A DNA stretch of 64,000 nt, taken from positions 17,797,835 through 17,861,834 of the forward strand of contig NC_003076.8 in the NCBI RefSeq assembly GCF_000001735.4. The letters run 5' to 3'. Under the pieces are notes generated by a model, which was not told the DNA's origin, did no database searches, and was given only the letters and a program-made list of their open reading frames with translations. Every line of letters starts with the position of its first letter. Position 1 is the stretch's first letter. Shown one piece after another: positions 54,208 to 64,000 of this stretch. Origin of the DNA: Arabidopsis thaliana (taxonomy: Eukaryota; Streptophyta; Magnoliopsida; Brassicales; Brassicaceae). The position numbers and the translations under genes are program-made.

Positions 54208-55076
54208 CTGTAAATTGAATATACGTACACAGAAAAAATTCGATGAAGGGTATAATTGTAATTTTCCAGTCATCTTCAACCTGTGTATCCTTTTCTACAA
54301 ACCTAATTTTGCGGCCGTCTTTATCAGTTTTCTCAAAATCTCATTTTTGTTTACGTTTTGATTACTATTTATAAATAAATCTTGTAAACCTAAAGTGTTT
54401 GAATCTATGAGCTATCTTTAGTTTAAAAAGCTAAAGTGTTTGAATCTATGAGCTTTTTTTTTTGCATTTTGTTCATCTCTGAAAACAAGAAATTTGTTCC
54501 TCAATTTTGGAGTTCAATGGAGAGATGTCAAAATATGAAGGAGTGAATAATGAATTTTGAACTTCTTTCTACTTCTCTCTCGAATTTCTCCGTCTCTTTC
54601 TCTTTTTCTTCTTCTTCGATTTCTTTGTTTCAGTTTTTTTTTTTTTTTTTTTCAAAACTGAACCACAAAATCTAAACCGAAATCAAGTGCTGTGTGGTTT
54701 GCTTGCTCCCATAAAGGGTATTTTGATCTGAAAACAACTGAAAAGACAAACGATGAAAACCATATCTCATTTTGACAAACCATGAGAGCAATTCTTTTTT
54801 CATCCACTTATGTGAAAATTTCTTTTTCCATAAAGCCACTAAGGAAATGGCAAATTTACTTCGTCTTTTTTTTTTTGGTGTGTATAACTCTTTTTTATTC
54901 AGTAGTTCCCTTATATAATTGAGTAAAAGTTAAAATCCAAGTAAAAAGATCCCTTACTTGGTAGACACGCGACTATCATTTTTTCCACACGTAAAAGGAA
55001 AAACATATTCAATGTTTTTACTTGATAAGAAAAAGAAAGAAAAAAACTTCTTCTACTTCGCCTTGGAAGCACAACA

Positions 55077-56687
55077 ATGGCGTCTCTTTTCGCAATCGGT
55101 TTCTCCAAATTTTCTCCACAACCCACTTCCGATTATTCCAAATTACTAAAAGTGTTTCATCCAAAACCCTATTCCTTGAAATTTCTATTTCTCAAAACCC
55201 TAAATCCTACTAGGTTTTTCAAAGTCAGAGCCAATGATGGAACCGAACCATCTGATAAACTTCAACAGTATTTCCAGAATCAAGATTACGATAAGAAATA
55301 CGGATTCCTTGAAAACATCGATTCCTTCACAATCCCTAAAGGTTTATCTGAAGAAACGATTCGCTTGATATCGAAGTTGAAAAAGGAACCAGCTTGGATT
55401 CTTGAGTATAGGCTCAAAGCTTATGCTAAGTTTCTAAAATTAGAAGAACCTAAATGGTCAGATAATAGGTACCCTTTGCTTGATCTCCAAGATATGTGTT
55501 TTTACTCTGCTCCTAAAAAGAAACCAACTTTGAATAGTTCAGATATAGCTGATGAAGCTGATGATCCTAAGCTTCTTGAGGAATTTGATAGATTAGATGT
55601 TCCTTTAACAAAGAAGAAGAAATGTTCACCTAAAGTTGCGGTTGATGCGGTTTATAATAGTGAATCGATAGCTATTACTAATAAGGAGCCTCTAGAGAAG
55701 TCAGGTGTGATCTTCTGTTCGATATCCGAAGCTATAAGGAAGTATCCGGATTTGATCAAGAAGTATTTAGGAAGAGTTGTGCCTAGTGATGATAACTACT
55801 ACGCGGCTTTGAATACCGCGGTTTTCAGCGATGGATCGTTCTGTTATATACCGAAAAACACTAGATGTCCGATGCCTCTTTCGAGTTATTTTCGGATGAA
55901 TTCTATTGAAAACACTGGTCAGTTTGAAAGAACTTTGATTGTTGCTGAGGAAGGTAGTTTTGTTGAGTATTCAGAAGGATGCACTGCTATTTCTCATGAC
56001 AAGAATCAGCTTCACGCTGCTGTTGTTGAGCTCTATTGCGCTGAAGGAGCGGAGATTAAGTACTCGACGGTGCAGAATTGATATGCAGGGGATGAACAAG
56101 GTAAAGGTGGGATTTACAATTTCGTCACAAAGCGTGGTCTCTGCGCTGGTGATCGTTCCAAGATCTCATGGACTCAAGTTGAGAAAGGGTTCGCGATAAC
56201 TTGGAAGTATCCAAGCGTGGTTTTAGAAGGAGATGATTCCGTTGGAGAGTTTTAATCCGTATCATTGACTAATAACTACCAGCAAGCTGATACATGGACC
56301 AATCCAGAGCTGAGAACGCTAGAAATACTTCGACTTGTGACTCGATGCTTATTGGTGACAATGCAGCCGCTAATACATATCCTTACATACAGGTACTTTG
56401 TATATGATCATCTAACCTTTTATTATAAGGTTATGATAAAAGCACCTCTAATGAAGATCTTATAACAGGTAAAGAATCCATCGGCGAGAATAGAGCATGA
56501 AGCAAGTACTTCAAAGATTGGAGAAGATCAGATTTTCTATTTTCAACAGAGAGGTATCGATCATGAGAGAGCATTAGCGGCAATGATCTCTGGATTTTGC
56601 AGAGATGTTTTCAACAAGTTGCCTAATGAATTTGGAGCCGAAGTTAACCAGCTTTTGAGCATTAAGCTTGAAGGATCAGTGGGTTAA
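55077..56687 (+). pseudogene. SUFB-like iron-sulfur scaffold gene, decayed paralogue
   Basis: Paralogue of plastid SUFB, the scaffold of the SUF Fe-S assembly complex (SUFB-SUFC-SUFD). A 334-codon frame (55077-56081) contains a plausible transit peptide and clear SUFB sequence: [20 protein letters not shown], the [10 protein letters not shown] and [20 protein letters not shown] blocks, and [10 protein letters not shown]. It stops at a TGA where SUFB has Trp in [14 protein letters not shown]. Beyond it the homology continues ([20 protein letters not shown]) but needs frame changes near 56190-56330, where a conserved segment also looks deleted (only the SVGEF and NNYQQADT words survive). A GT-AG intron (about 56389-56467) then leads to an intact end: [20 protein letters not shown], then [18 protein letters not shown] and stop. 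The full-length product cannot be made; a 334-aa N-terminal fragment is conceivable. Confidence 0.85.
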
Positions 56688-57066
56688 ACAAATCTCACAA
56701 TTACTTAACATTAAAGAAAGCTTTACTTGTGCCCAACAAACTGCTAACAATTTTAGGCTTTCAATAATTAATTTTGGCTTGAGAAAACTGATATATAAAC
56801 ACTTGAGAAAAAGCATATTCTCGATCAGAAAAGAGTCTCACGAATAATCAAAGATGCTACTGTTCTCTAATGCCGGAATATCAATGACCAAGCACCTACC
56901 ACAGTGATGACCTTTTAAGTTCAAAGAGTTAATTCAAAAACAACCAAGAAAGCATGAACCAACATTTTGGAACATAAATAGTCTATGAAAAAGTGAACAA
57001 GCTTTCGAACATTTTTTAAAAGTAACTCAAAACAACACGACTTGAAATATACCCATATCATCAAAA
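56688..57066. other. Convergent spacer between the SUFB-like copy and eIF3d
   Basis: 379 bases holding the 3' ends of two convergent units. No other feature is seen. Confidence 0.5.
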
Positions 57067-58833
57067 TCAGGCTTCAACTTCGGATTTCTTATCCTCTACA
57101 GCTACATTAGTAGAGGAAACCCCATTAGTCTCTGCTCCTGCATCAGTGTTCTCCTCAGGTGGCTGAACCTGTTCATCTTCAGGGAGTGGCTCCTCCACAT
57201 AATCATTGTCAAATGCATCAGCCGGAACTTCGTAAATCCTAACTTGAGGCTTCGATGGATCCTTCACTAGAACATACTTTCCTTCACTTAACTTCATACA
57301 CAGATCAACAATCGACTTCACAATTCCCCACATATTGTTAGTGTTCAGATTGATCTGCCCAGCGAAATCTTTCGGCTTATACCCCAAAACCGATAATATA
57401 ACATGGTTAAAATGATCACGAGGATGAACCCTCGAAACAAACCCAATCTTCATCATATCCGCATTAGCCAAGAGAGCCTGCGCAGTCCATTTAGCTAACT
57501 TATTACCATTGTTCTTCAACTCATTAGCTAAAACCGCACCTCTCTGAGTCTCAAGCTTCTGTCTCCAATCAACACCAGAGTACTTAGGATCAAACTCGTT
57601 AAGAGCATTCAAAGTTAAAAACGATCTCTGGTTATTCAAATCAACAGTGCTCTGTAACTCACACCTAGCAACTAGATACATACTATCATCAAGCTTCCAT
57701 CTCCTATACCTATAAGCAATAGAAGCATTCTCTTCACCTTCATTAACATTAGGAATTGGCTCATCAAAAGTTTCCCTTTTCCCATTCTTAACCAAAACCT
57801 GCTGAGCAAAATTCTGATTAATATAAGCAGCCTCCAGACCTAGAGAATGAGCAGAGTTAATATCATCTTTACCCTCAGGCAAAGGCTCTTGAGAAGTCTC
57901 ATGAACAGATAACAAATCAAGCGGTGACCCATCTCTCTTATCAAAGAAAAGCTTATTCCCAACACGTTGAATCACAAGATCCCATGAATAAACCGATCTA
58001 GGAGCACACATAAGAGCAGCTAGAATAGCATCAGTAGCAAAAACAGTAGCTTTATCTTCTTTAGCAAGACGTCTGATCACAAGATCATCACTTGTAGTAA
58101 CCTTAAAGCTTCTGTTCTTGAAACGCTCAAGTCTACGATCAGCTTTAGGAGTAATACGATCAAAACTCCGATCATAAGACTCAAGTCCACCACAAAGAAG
58201 AAGATCTTCAGGTTCAGAAACTGTAAACGAAAGCTTAGAGAAAGTCGAAAACGGAATCTGCTCAAGCATATTCCATTCCGGTTGAATATCAACTGATGAT
58301 TTAAACGCGGCGGCTTCACGGCGTTGCTGATGAATATTGTTACGATTGTTATTGTAGAGACGATCACGACGAGCTCGATCTTTCTCAGCTTCACGTTTCT
58401 TAGCTTCAACTTCTTCATCACGACGTTGAGGAAGCTGATTTCGGTTATGGTATTGATTGAATCTCCATTTAGGTCCGAATTTAGGACGCGGCGGTGGTTT
58501 TCCGTCGACTAATCGGAAAGCGGCGTCTTCGTCGGCGTTTCCACCTGAGTTTGTTAGACCAAATCCTTCATCTACTGCAAAAGCTGAGAAATCGAAGATC
58601 GCTGATGGATCTGATTTGGATCCGGTGTGAGGACGAGCTGATGGATTTGAGAGAGCTCGAGTCCAATCAGCAACGCGTCCGAGTTTTTCGGATCGTGAGA
58701 AGGAAGCGAAGGGGACGTTTGGGAGGAGATTCGCCGCCGCGACGCTGGTGGAGGAAGTGTCGGAAGCATCTGGTGGTCCCCAACCATCGGAATTGAATGG
58801 GACTGTGCCGACTTCGAATGCTTCAAACACCAT
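57067..58833 (-). CDS. EIF3D: Eukaryotic translation initiation factor 3 subunit d
   Basis: Intronless 588-aa gene for eIF3d, the eIF3 subunit at the mRNA exit channel; in animals it can bind the 5' cap of selected mRNAs. The start MVFEAFEVGTVPFNSDGWGP at 58833 matches the family. An in-frame ATG ten codons upstream (58863) would add MRTSSSQIST and is less likely. Visible blocks: PFASFSRSEKLGRVADW, FKVTTSDDLVIRRLAKED, PRSVYSWDLVIQRVGNKLFF, AYRYRRWKLDD, KYSGVDWRQKLETQRGAVLA, NNMWGIVKSIVDLCMKL, and an acidic C-terminus (EEPLPEDEQVQPPEE). A basic region around residues 145-180 (KKREAEKDRARRDRLY) likely binds RNA. An intron-free copy of a housekeeping gene may reflect an old retroposition. Confidence 0.94.
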   Translation of the reverse strand: MVFEAFEVGTVPFNSDGWGPPDASDTSSTSVAAANLLPNVPFASFSRSEKLGRVADWTRALSNPSARPHTGSKSDPSAIFDFSAFAVDEGFGLTNSGGNADEDAAFRLVDGKPPPRPKFGPKWRFNQYHNRNQLPQRRDEEVEAKKREAEKDRARRDRLYNNNRNNIHQQRREAAAFKSSVDIQPEWNMLEQIPFSTFSKLSFTVSEPEDLLLCGGLESYDRSFDRITPKADRRLERFKNRSFKVTTSDDLVIRRLAKEDKATVFATDAILAALMCAPRSVYSWDLVIQRVGNKLFFDKRDGSPLDLLSVHETSQEPLPEGKDDINSAHSLGLEAAYINQNFAQQVLVKNGKRETFDEPIPNVNEGEENASIAYRYRRWKLDDSMYLVARCELQSTVDLNNQRSFLTLNALNEFDPKYSGVDWRQKLETQRGAVLANELKNNGNKLAKWTAQALLANADMMKIGFVSRVHPRDHFNHVILSVLGYKPKDFAGQINLNTNNMWGIVKSIVDLCMKLSEGKYVLVKDPSKPQVRIYEVPADAFDNDYVEEPLPEDEQVQPPEENTDAGAETNGVSSTNVAVEDKKSEVEA

Positions 58834-59490
58834 TGTTGAGATTTGCGAAGAAGATGTGCGCAAGTGAAAAATTTGTATTTTATTTTGTCAACAATGAAAA
58901 CCCTAGCCCTTAATGGGCCTCAATGGGCTTTTCTCTTGTCATAAGAAACTCTAGCCCTTTTAAGCCCATTATTATCTCACTCAGTCAAAAGGACGTCGGT
59001 TTAAGCTAACCAATGCTTTTGGTTTGGGCTATATTCTCTCAATCGAAATTTTGGGTTATATTCAACCGTACATTTATTAAGGAATTAAGAAACCGGCTTA
59101 GAACCGGTTCATGATCTGTTAACCAATAACTGAACGTTGCACTTCAATTCAAAAGTTTACGAATTTGTACTCGTCGCAAAACTTATTTTATTTAGATCCT
59201 TGTTTTTATATCCATGTCTCACTTCTTTCCCCTAAGTTTTTCATTGGTTACTTAAGGTCCAACTATATAAAGACTTTTTTACTCTCTTCTCTTCTTCAGA
59301 GAAAATTCAAAAAGAATCTCCAATTTTCTCGGGAAAATTTCTCCATTAGTCTCTTCTCTTTTCCGGCTTGGAATCGCTTTGCTTCTTAATCTTTAACAAA
59401 CACGTTCCATAGAACCCCAAAAATTTGATCATCGGAAACATTTTCTCGGGGAAGTAAAGAAGATTTTCCCGAGAAAAGAAGATTCTCACT
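58834..59490. promoter_or_regulatory. Bidirectional promoter region (eIF3d and TPR gene)
   Basis: Head-to-head spacer of about 660 bases. Near eIF3d are a telo-box-like AAAACCCTAG (58897-58906), TGGGCC (58914-58919), TGGGCT (58924-58929) and AGCCCA (58963-58968). These site II plus telo-box words are typical of translation-apparatus genes in Arabidopsis. On the other side, a TATATAAAG word near 59265 may serve the TPR gene on the plus strand. Confidence 0.7.
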
Positions 59491-61222
59491 ATGCGGCGTC
59501 GTGAGAGCCGTGGTGCTAAGGGAGGAGGTTTCTTGACTCCACCACCGTCATGGCACACGACGAGAAGAGTTTACATTGCGATGCCGATTTCGGAGAGGAA
59601 AAGATCACCTTTGATCGAGAATCAAGAATCGTTTAGGGTTCGTACTGGTGATTCTCCTTACGTCAGAGCCAAACATGCTCAGGTAATATCAATATAGGGT
59701 TTTTAGTGAATTGTATTGGTTTATGTGTATGAACGTTTGTTCTTGACATGGAATTGTTTTCAATAACAGTTGGTTTCTAAAGACCCGAATCGAGCTATCT
59801 CGTTGTTTTGGGCGGCGATTAATGCTGGAGATAGAGTTGATAGTGCATTGAAGGACATGGTAGTTGTTTTAAAACAGTTGAACCGATTCGATGAAGGAAT
59901 CGAAGCTATCAAGTCTTTTCGATATCTCTGCCCTTTTGAATCTCAAGATTCTATTGATAACTTGTTACTTGAACTCTACATGGTAAAACTTTCTCAGTAT
60001 GACTAATTGTGAAGCTATTTCTATGCTCAGTATGTGATTTTGATGGATTTTGGTTTTGCAGAAGTCTGGGAGGATTACAGAGGTCGCTGAGCTGCTTGAA
60101 CACAAACTGAGAACACTTGAACAAGACAAACATTATGGTGGCAGGATCAAAATAGCGAAAAGAAGCCATGAGGAGCAGAATAACAAGACAATCGAGCAAG
60201 AGAAAGCACGGCAAGACAATCTCCCATCTCCGCTTTATACCTGAAAGAGTAGTTTCTCTGACTTTCTTGGTGTTTGGATATGTAGGATTCTAGGGAACTT
60301 AGCTTGGGTTCACTTACAGCTTCATAACTATGGAATTGCAGAGCAGTATTACAGGTTTGTGAAACACCATCAATCCCATTAAGAATGTTAGTTTTATCAT
60401 TGCCTTAACAAGTGAAATGGGTTTTACTGTGATAGGAATGCTTTGTCTTTGGAACCTGACAATAACAAGTTGTGCAATCTTGCAATCTGTTTGATACGTA
60501 TGGAAAGAACCCATGAAGCTAAATCTCTGCTTGAGGATGTAAAACAGTCTCTAGGGAATCAATGGAAGAATGAACCGTTTTGCAAGTCTTTTGAACGGGC
60601 TACTGAGATGTTAGCAGAAAGAGAACAAGCAACAGTAGCGGATAAACCAGAAGATTTGCTGACAAGTAGCTTTTCAGATAACTTCTCTTCGAGATGTTCA
60701 GGTGGGATGAAAGGAAAGAAGGCTCTAGCTGGAACTAGCACTGAACTGGGTAATATTCACAAGACAAACTCGCATGCTTCCTCTGAATCGGTTGAACAAA
60801 ACTCACCAGGTCTGACTACACAACCCCGGGAATGTAAATGGGTAGATGAGGAAGTAGATCAGAGTAAATGGGATGCGACAATTGGTGCTTCTCGAAAGCT
60901 CAGGTTCTGGACAGTTGGTCCTGTTCGTAGTCTAAGATTCGGTAATGATTATCAGAAGAACTTGAAGAGTGTAGGAACAGCAGCCTCGACTACTAATGAC
61001 GAACTGCATCAATTCATCAGTAGTGATGCAGATTGCATGACAAGCAAAGCAAGGAAGCTGTGTCCAGAATTGATCAAAGATAAGGAAGATAACGAAAAAG
61101 AAAGTGAAAGAATTGCTTCAGAATCTTCTTCAGCTTACGCTAAGATCACAGACATTGGTCAAAGAAAGGTTCTTCACATTGATCAAAGAAAGGTTCGTCA
61201 CATTGGTCAAAGAAGTGTTTAG
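59491..61222 (+). CDS. MS5/SDI-type tetratricopeptide repeat protein
   Basis: TPR protein of the plant MS5/TDM1-SDI (sulphur-deficiency-induced) family, 469 aa. Exons: 59491-59682, 59770-59982, 60062-60210, 60286-60354 and 60436-61222. The N-terminus is basic and family-typical (GGGFLTPPPSWHTTRR, then RVRTGDSPYVRAKHAQLVSK). TPR helices follow (DPNRAISLFWAAINAGDRVD; LKQLNRFDEGIEAIKSFR; RILGNLAWVHLQLHNYGIAE; LEPDNNKLCNLAICLIRMER). The C-terminal half is polar and disordered, ending with three copies of an 8-residue repeat. Intron 3 uses a GC donor (60211), required because the unspliced frame meets TGA after 11 codons. Known relatives act in meiotic exit (TDM1) or glucosinolate repression (SDI1/2); the role of this member is uncertain. 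Confidence 0.9.
60211..60285 (+). other. GC-AG intron of the TPR gene
   Basis: A 75-nt intron beginning GCAAGA and ending GTAG. Splicing joins AAAGCACG to GATTCTAGG, restoring the conserved R-I-L-G-N-L-A-W start of the next TPR helix. No GT donor before the in-frame TGA (60242-60244 region) gives that join. GC-AG introns are a known minority of U2-type introns. Confidence 0.85.
61152..61220 (+). repeat. 24-base coding repeat, three units
   Basis: Units at 61152-61175, 61176-61199 and a partial third at 61200-61220, beginning ACATTGGTCAAAGAAAGG or a one-base variant. They encode I-(G/D)-Q-R-K-V-x-H at the extreme C-terminus of the TPR protein, so the array sets the length of the protein tail. 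Confidence 0.9.
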
Positions 61223-61607
61223 GCTAGACATTGCTACACTAATTGATGTATAGATTGAACAAATGCAGAAATGAATTTTTGGACCAGTGTTATAGAGTTG
61301 CTTGAAACTGAAATTTATTTTTCGTGTATGGCTTTATCTCCTGAAATGAAAGCTCCGAGCGAAATGCAACACAAAACTTAAGAGAACAAAAGCAATATTT
61401 TTTTCACCGACAAAAACAATAAGCAATACACGCAAAAGTTTAACAAATCCAGAACCGATATAGGGTTTCAATAACAAAAACGAACACACATGAACGAAAC
61501 AATAAAAGAGATATTACGAAGAAAAAAATTCAGGATAAGGGGAAAGAAGAAAGTGAATGCTGCTTGCTTACACAGCTTACGAATCCGAGGGAGCCATTGA
61601 CAACATC
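61223..61607. other. Convergent spacer between the TPR gene and TUB4
   Basis: 385 bases containing the 3' untranslated ends of two convergent genes. No other feature is recognised. Confidence 0.5.
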
Positions 61608-63160
61608 TTAAGTCTCGTACTCCTCTTCTTCCTCCTCGTACTCTTCCTCTCCGGCTGTAGCATCTTGGTACTGCTGGTACTCTGCGACAAGATCATTCAT
61701 GTTACTCTCTGCTTCAGTGAACTCCATCTCGTCCATGCCTTCTCCTGTGTACCAATGAAGGAAAGCCTTTCTCCTGAACATAGCTGTGAACTGTTCGCTC
61801 ACACGCCTAAACATCTCCTGGATTGAGGTTGAGTTACCAATGAAAGTAGACGCCATTTTCAAACCCTTTGGTGCAATATCACAGACACTGGACTTGACGT
61901 TGTTTGGGATCCATTCCACAAAGTAGGATGAGTTCTTGTTCTGAATGTTCATCATCTGCTCGTCAACCTCTTTGGTGCTCAGCTTTCCACGGAACACAGC
62001 GGATGCAGTCAAGTAACGTCCATGACGAGGGTCAGCAGCACACATCATGTTCTTTGCATCCCACATCTGCTGGGTCAGTTCAGGAACACTCAAGGCACTG
62101 TATTGCTGTGATCCTCTCGATGTCAATGGTGCGAAACCAACCATGAAGAAGTGAAGCCTTGGGAATGGGATAAGGTTCACAGCGAGTTTCCTAAGGTCAG
62201 AGTTAAGCTGGCCAGGGAAACGAAGACAGCAAGTGACACCACTCATTGTAGCAGAGATGAGATGGTTAAGATCACCAACTAATGAAAACACAAAATACAC
62301 AAAAACAAGTCAGGACTCAATCACACTACATGAATACACAAGCTGCAAATGGAGAAATGTACTCACAGGTAGGATTAGCGAGCTTGAGGGTACGGAAACA
62401 GATATCGTAGAGAGCCTCATTGTCCAAAACCATACACTCGTCAGCGTTTTCGACAAGCTGATGCACAGAGAGAGTTGCATTGTATGGCTCAACAACAGTG
62501 TCAGAGACCTTAGGAGAAGGAAACACTGAGAAAGTCATCATCATACGATCTGGATACTCTTCTCTTATCTTAGAAATCAATAGAGTTCCCATTCCAGATC
62601 CAGTTCCTCCTCCCAATGAATGACACACTTGGAAACCTAAATCCAAACAACAAAAACCATACACATCACAAAATGTACATAATCAACAAAGACCTAAATC
62701 GATTGTAATCATTCTCGTTCCACGATTCAAAAACTCAGATCCAGATTCAAAAAAATTGTTCCTAACCTTGAAGACAATCGCTGTTCTCAGCTTCCTTCCT
62801 CACAACATCGAGAACAGAATCAATCAACTCAGCACCTTCGGTGTAATGACCTTTCGCCCAGTTATTTCCGGCACCAGATTGACCAAAGACGAAGTTATCA
62901 GGACGGAAAATCTGACCGAACGGACCAGATCTGAGAGAATCCATGGTACCAGGCTCCAGATCCATAAGAACAGCGCGAGGAACGTACTTTCCACCGCTAG
63001 CTTCGTTGAAATAGACATCGATACGTTCAAGCTGTAACGGAGAATCGCCGACGTATTGACCGGTGTGATCAATGCCGTGTTCGTCGCAGATCACTTCCCA
63101 GAACTTTGCTCCGATCTGGTTTCCACATTGACCGCCTTGGATATGAAGGATCTCTCTCAT
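61608..63160 (-). CDS. TUB4: Beta-tubulin (TUB4-type)
   Basis: Beta subunit of the alpha/beta-tubulin heterodimer that polymerises into cytoplasmic microtubules. Exons on the minus strand: 63160-62767, 62636-62367 and 62278-61608. They join to 444 aa with the two intron positions usual for plant TUB genes. The N-terminus [17 protein letters not shown] includes the MREI tetrapeptide used for co-translational autoregulation of tubulin mRNA. The GTP-binding signature [14 protein letters not shown] is at about residues 137-150. The C-terminal tail is strongly acidic ([13 protein letters not shown]), the usual surface for microtubule-associated proteins and modifications. Gene order points to TUB4 among the nine Arabidopsis beta-tubulins. 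Confidence 0.96.
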
Positions 63161-64000
63161 TTTTTTTTTTTTTGGTTTCTTCGTCAAGAGCAAAAAAAAA
63201 ATGAGAAGAAAATGGGCGACTCTTTTTTTTTTTTCTTGTCCTTGGCTTTGAATAGGTTTAAAAAGAGGGATTTGTTGAATAGGTAATAATCAGCTATATA
63301 TAGTTTACGTCTTCTTCAATAAGTTTTCTAAAATAGTTATTTTCAAATTGGTCCTTATAGTTTGTTTTATCTTGTACATTGTAACATGATAGTTTTAGAT
63401 AATTTGTTTTTGTACTCTGCGCTGTATGACAGCGGAGGATTTCAAAATATATCTGTACTGTCCCACTTGTCTTGAAGATATTTTTACTATTTAAGTTTAT
63501 TTTTAATAACAAGAATAGAATAATCATATTCGGTAATAGTACAAAGAAAATTAGTTTTTTTTGCCGTTTATAGAAATTATAACATAATGACAAATTACAT
63601 TATTTTTGAAAATTGAAAATTTATTGAAGGGAGAGATTCATTCTAGTTAATTTGAATAGTATTCGACTCAGGATCTGCTAAACCGGTTTTGGATACAACG
63701 ATTATGCATAATTAAACAAGTTTTGACTACAGAGATCATATAGTTGGGCCCTCTCGATAGTTGAAAAAGGCCCATTACTTTTAGTATAGCAAAACAAATA
63801 TTATGAAGCGTCTCTAAATGATCTAATACACACATTAAAATTTTCAAAATGTTTTATCACACTCTCCTTCACTGATTTGTTCTCAGGGGCGGTCCCTACT
63901 AAGGCCGGAACAAACATAAGTTGGGACCTCTCAATAATTTAAAAAGGCCCATCATTTTCAGCAAGAATGATCTAAATTAATTAAGAGTTAAGACCTACAT
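63161..64000. promoter_or_regulatory. TUB4 leader and promoter, then repeat-bearing DNA
   Basis: Just upstream of the start is a T-rich tract that reads as an A-rich leader. A TATA-like CTATATATAG (about 63294-63303) lies 135-145 bases from the ATG. Beyond 63650 the DNA contains a diverged direct repeat, listed separately. No further gene is seen. Confidence 0.5.
63743..63962. repeat. Diverged direct repeat, two copies
   Basis: GTTGGGCCCTCTCGATAG (start of the copy at 63743-63784) and GTTGGGACCTCTCAATAA (start of the copy at 63920-63962) head copies that both continue into AAAAAGGCCCAT and end in similar A/T-rich words with ATGATCTAA. Spacing is about 177 bases. The GGGGCGGTCCC word between them is common in old dispersed Arabidopsis repeats. 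The element family is not identified. Confidence 0.6.

Larger units (their letters stand above)
52486..54859. mobile_element. Mutator-like element (MULE) with degenerate terminal inverted repeats
   Basis: The left end (about 52486-52600) and the reverse complement of the right end (about 54859-54711) align loosely throughout. Both start with a GTAATTTGC/GTAAATTTGCC-like edge and share GGTTTTCA, TTGTCTTTTCAG and a following GACCATTTTGCCCTTA/GATCAAAATACCCTTT block. Long degenerate inverted ends and an internal MuDR-like frame indicate a MULE of about 2.4 kb. A 9-bp target-site duplication could not be identified, so the ends are approximate. It carries only an N-terminal transposase-like ORF and is probably non-autonomous. 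Confidence 0.65.

Overview
The window is nuclear DNA from a flowering plant. Gene content, order, intron positions and protein lengths match, as I recall them, the Arabidopsis thaliana chromosome 5 interval around At5g44190 to At5g44340 (GLK2 through TUB4). That identification comes from memory of the proteins, not from a search. Features typical of the species are AT-rich intergenic DNA, short introns, compact genes and small retroelement scars. No bacterial, organellar or CRISPR-type features were seen.

Layout. 0.6-2.8 kb: GLK2 (+). 4.2-6.0 kb: CBP20 (-), with a minor-class AT-AC intron. 7.6-8.1 kb: a 5'-truncated LINE with a clean target-site duplication. 8.9-9.5 kb: the AP2/EAR repressor ERF9 (+). 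12.6-13.5 kb: an F-box gene (+). 13.5-16.5 kb: AT-rich spacer with a 110-bp duplication, a foldback and a possible small minus-strand transcript. 16.5-18.5 kb: a DYW-class PPR editing factor (+). 19.8-25.8 kb: the P4-ATPase flippase ALA2 (+, 24 coding exons). 26.0-27.8 kb: a DUF829/TMEM53-like alpha/beta hydrolase (-). 28-32 kb: a repeat-rich gap with a long AT microsatellite and a worn Ty3/gypsy integrase fossil. 32.1-33.3 kb: the tandem CCCH zinc-finger gene TZF5 (-). 34.9-35.5 kb: a lipid-transfer-like secreted protein (-). 35.7-36.0 kb: a tRNA-derived SINE-like element. 36.6-37.9 kb: a decayed TPX2-like gene (+). 38.3-41.3 kb: the Polycomb E3 ligase RING1A (-). 41.75 kb: tRNA-Lys(UUU) (-).

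41.9-42.5 kb: a promoter (site II elements, telo-box, TATA) followed by two C/D-box snoRNAs, one predicted to guide 5.8S Am47 and the other a 25S uridine. 42.9-45.4 kb: an N-myristoylation-type CDK-like kinase (-). 47.5-48.3 kb: a dormancy/auxin-associated (DRM-like) protein (-). 48.3-50.2 kb: unassigned sequence. 50.2-51.6 kb: a mitochondrion-targeted LEA protein (-) with two CACGTG boxes upstream. 52.5-54.9 kb: a Mutator-like element (MULE) with degenerate terminal inverted repeats, a 248-codon acidic ORF and five perfect copies of the palindrome TGTACGTACA. 55.1-56.7 kb: a SUFB-like pseudogene (+). 57.1-58.8 kb: eIF3 subunit d (-). 59.5-61.2 kb: an MS5/SDI-type TPR gene (+) with a GC-AG intron. 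61.6-63.2 kb: TUB4 beta-tubulin (-).

There is no operon logic: these are independent eukaryotic genes. Functional themes recur: RNA metabolism (CBP20, PPR, TZF5, snoRNAs, tRNA), translation (eIF3d), transcription and chromatin (GLK2, ERF9, RING1A), stress and membrane biology (LEA, LTP, ALA2) and cytoskeleton (TUB4, TPX2-like relic). Splice sites were placed by hand from GT-AG (or noted AT-AC and GC-AG) boundaries, reading-frame continuity and family knowledge. For the genes with complete models the exon lengths sum to an intact reading frame.
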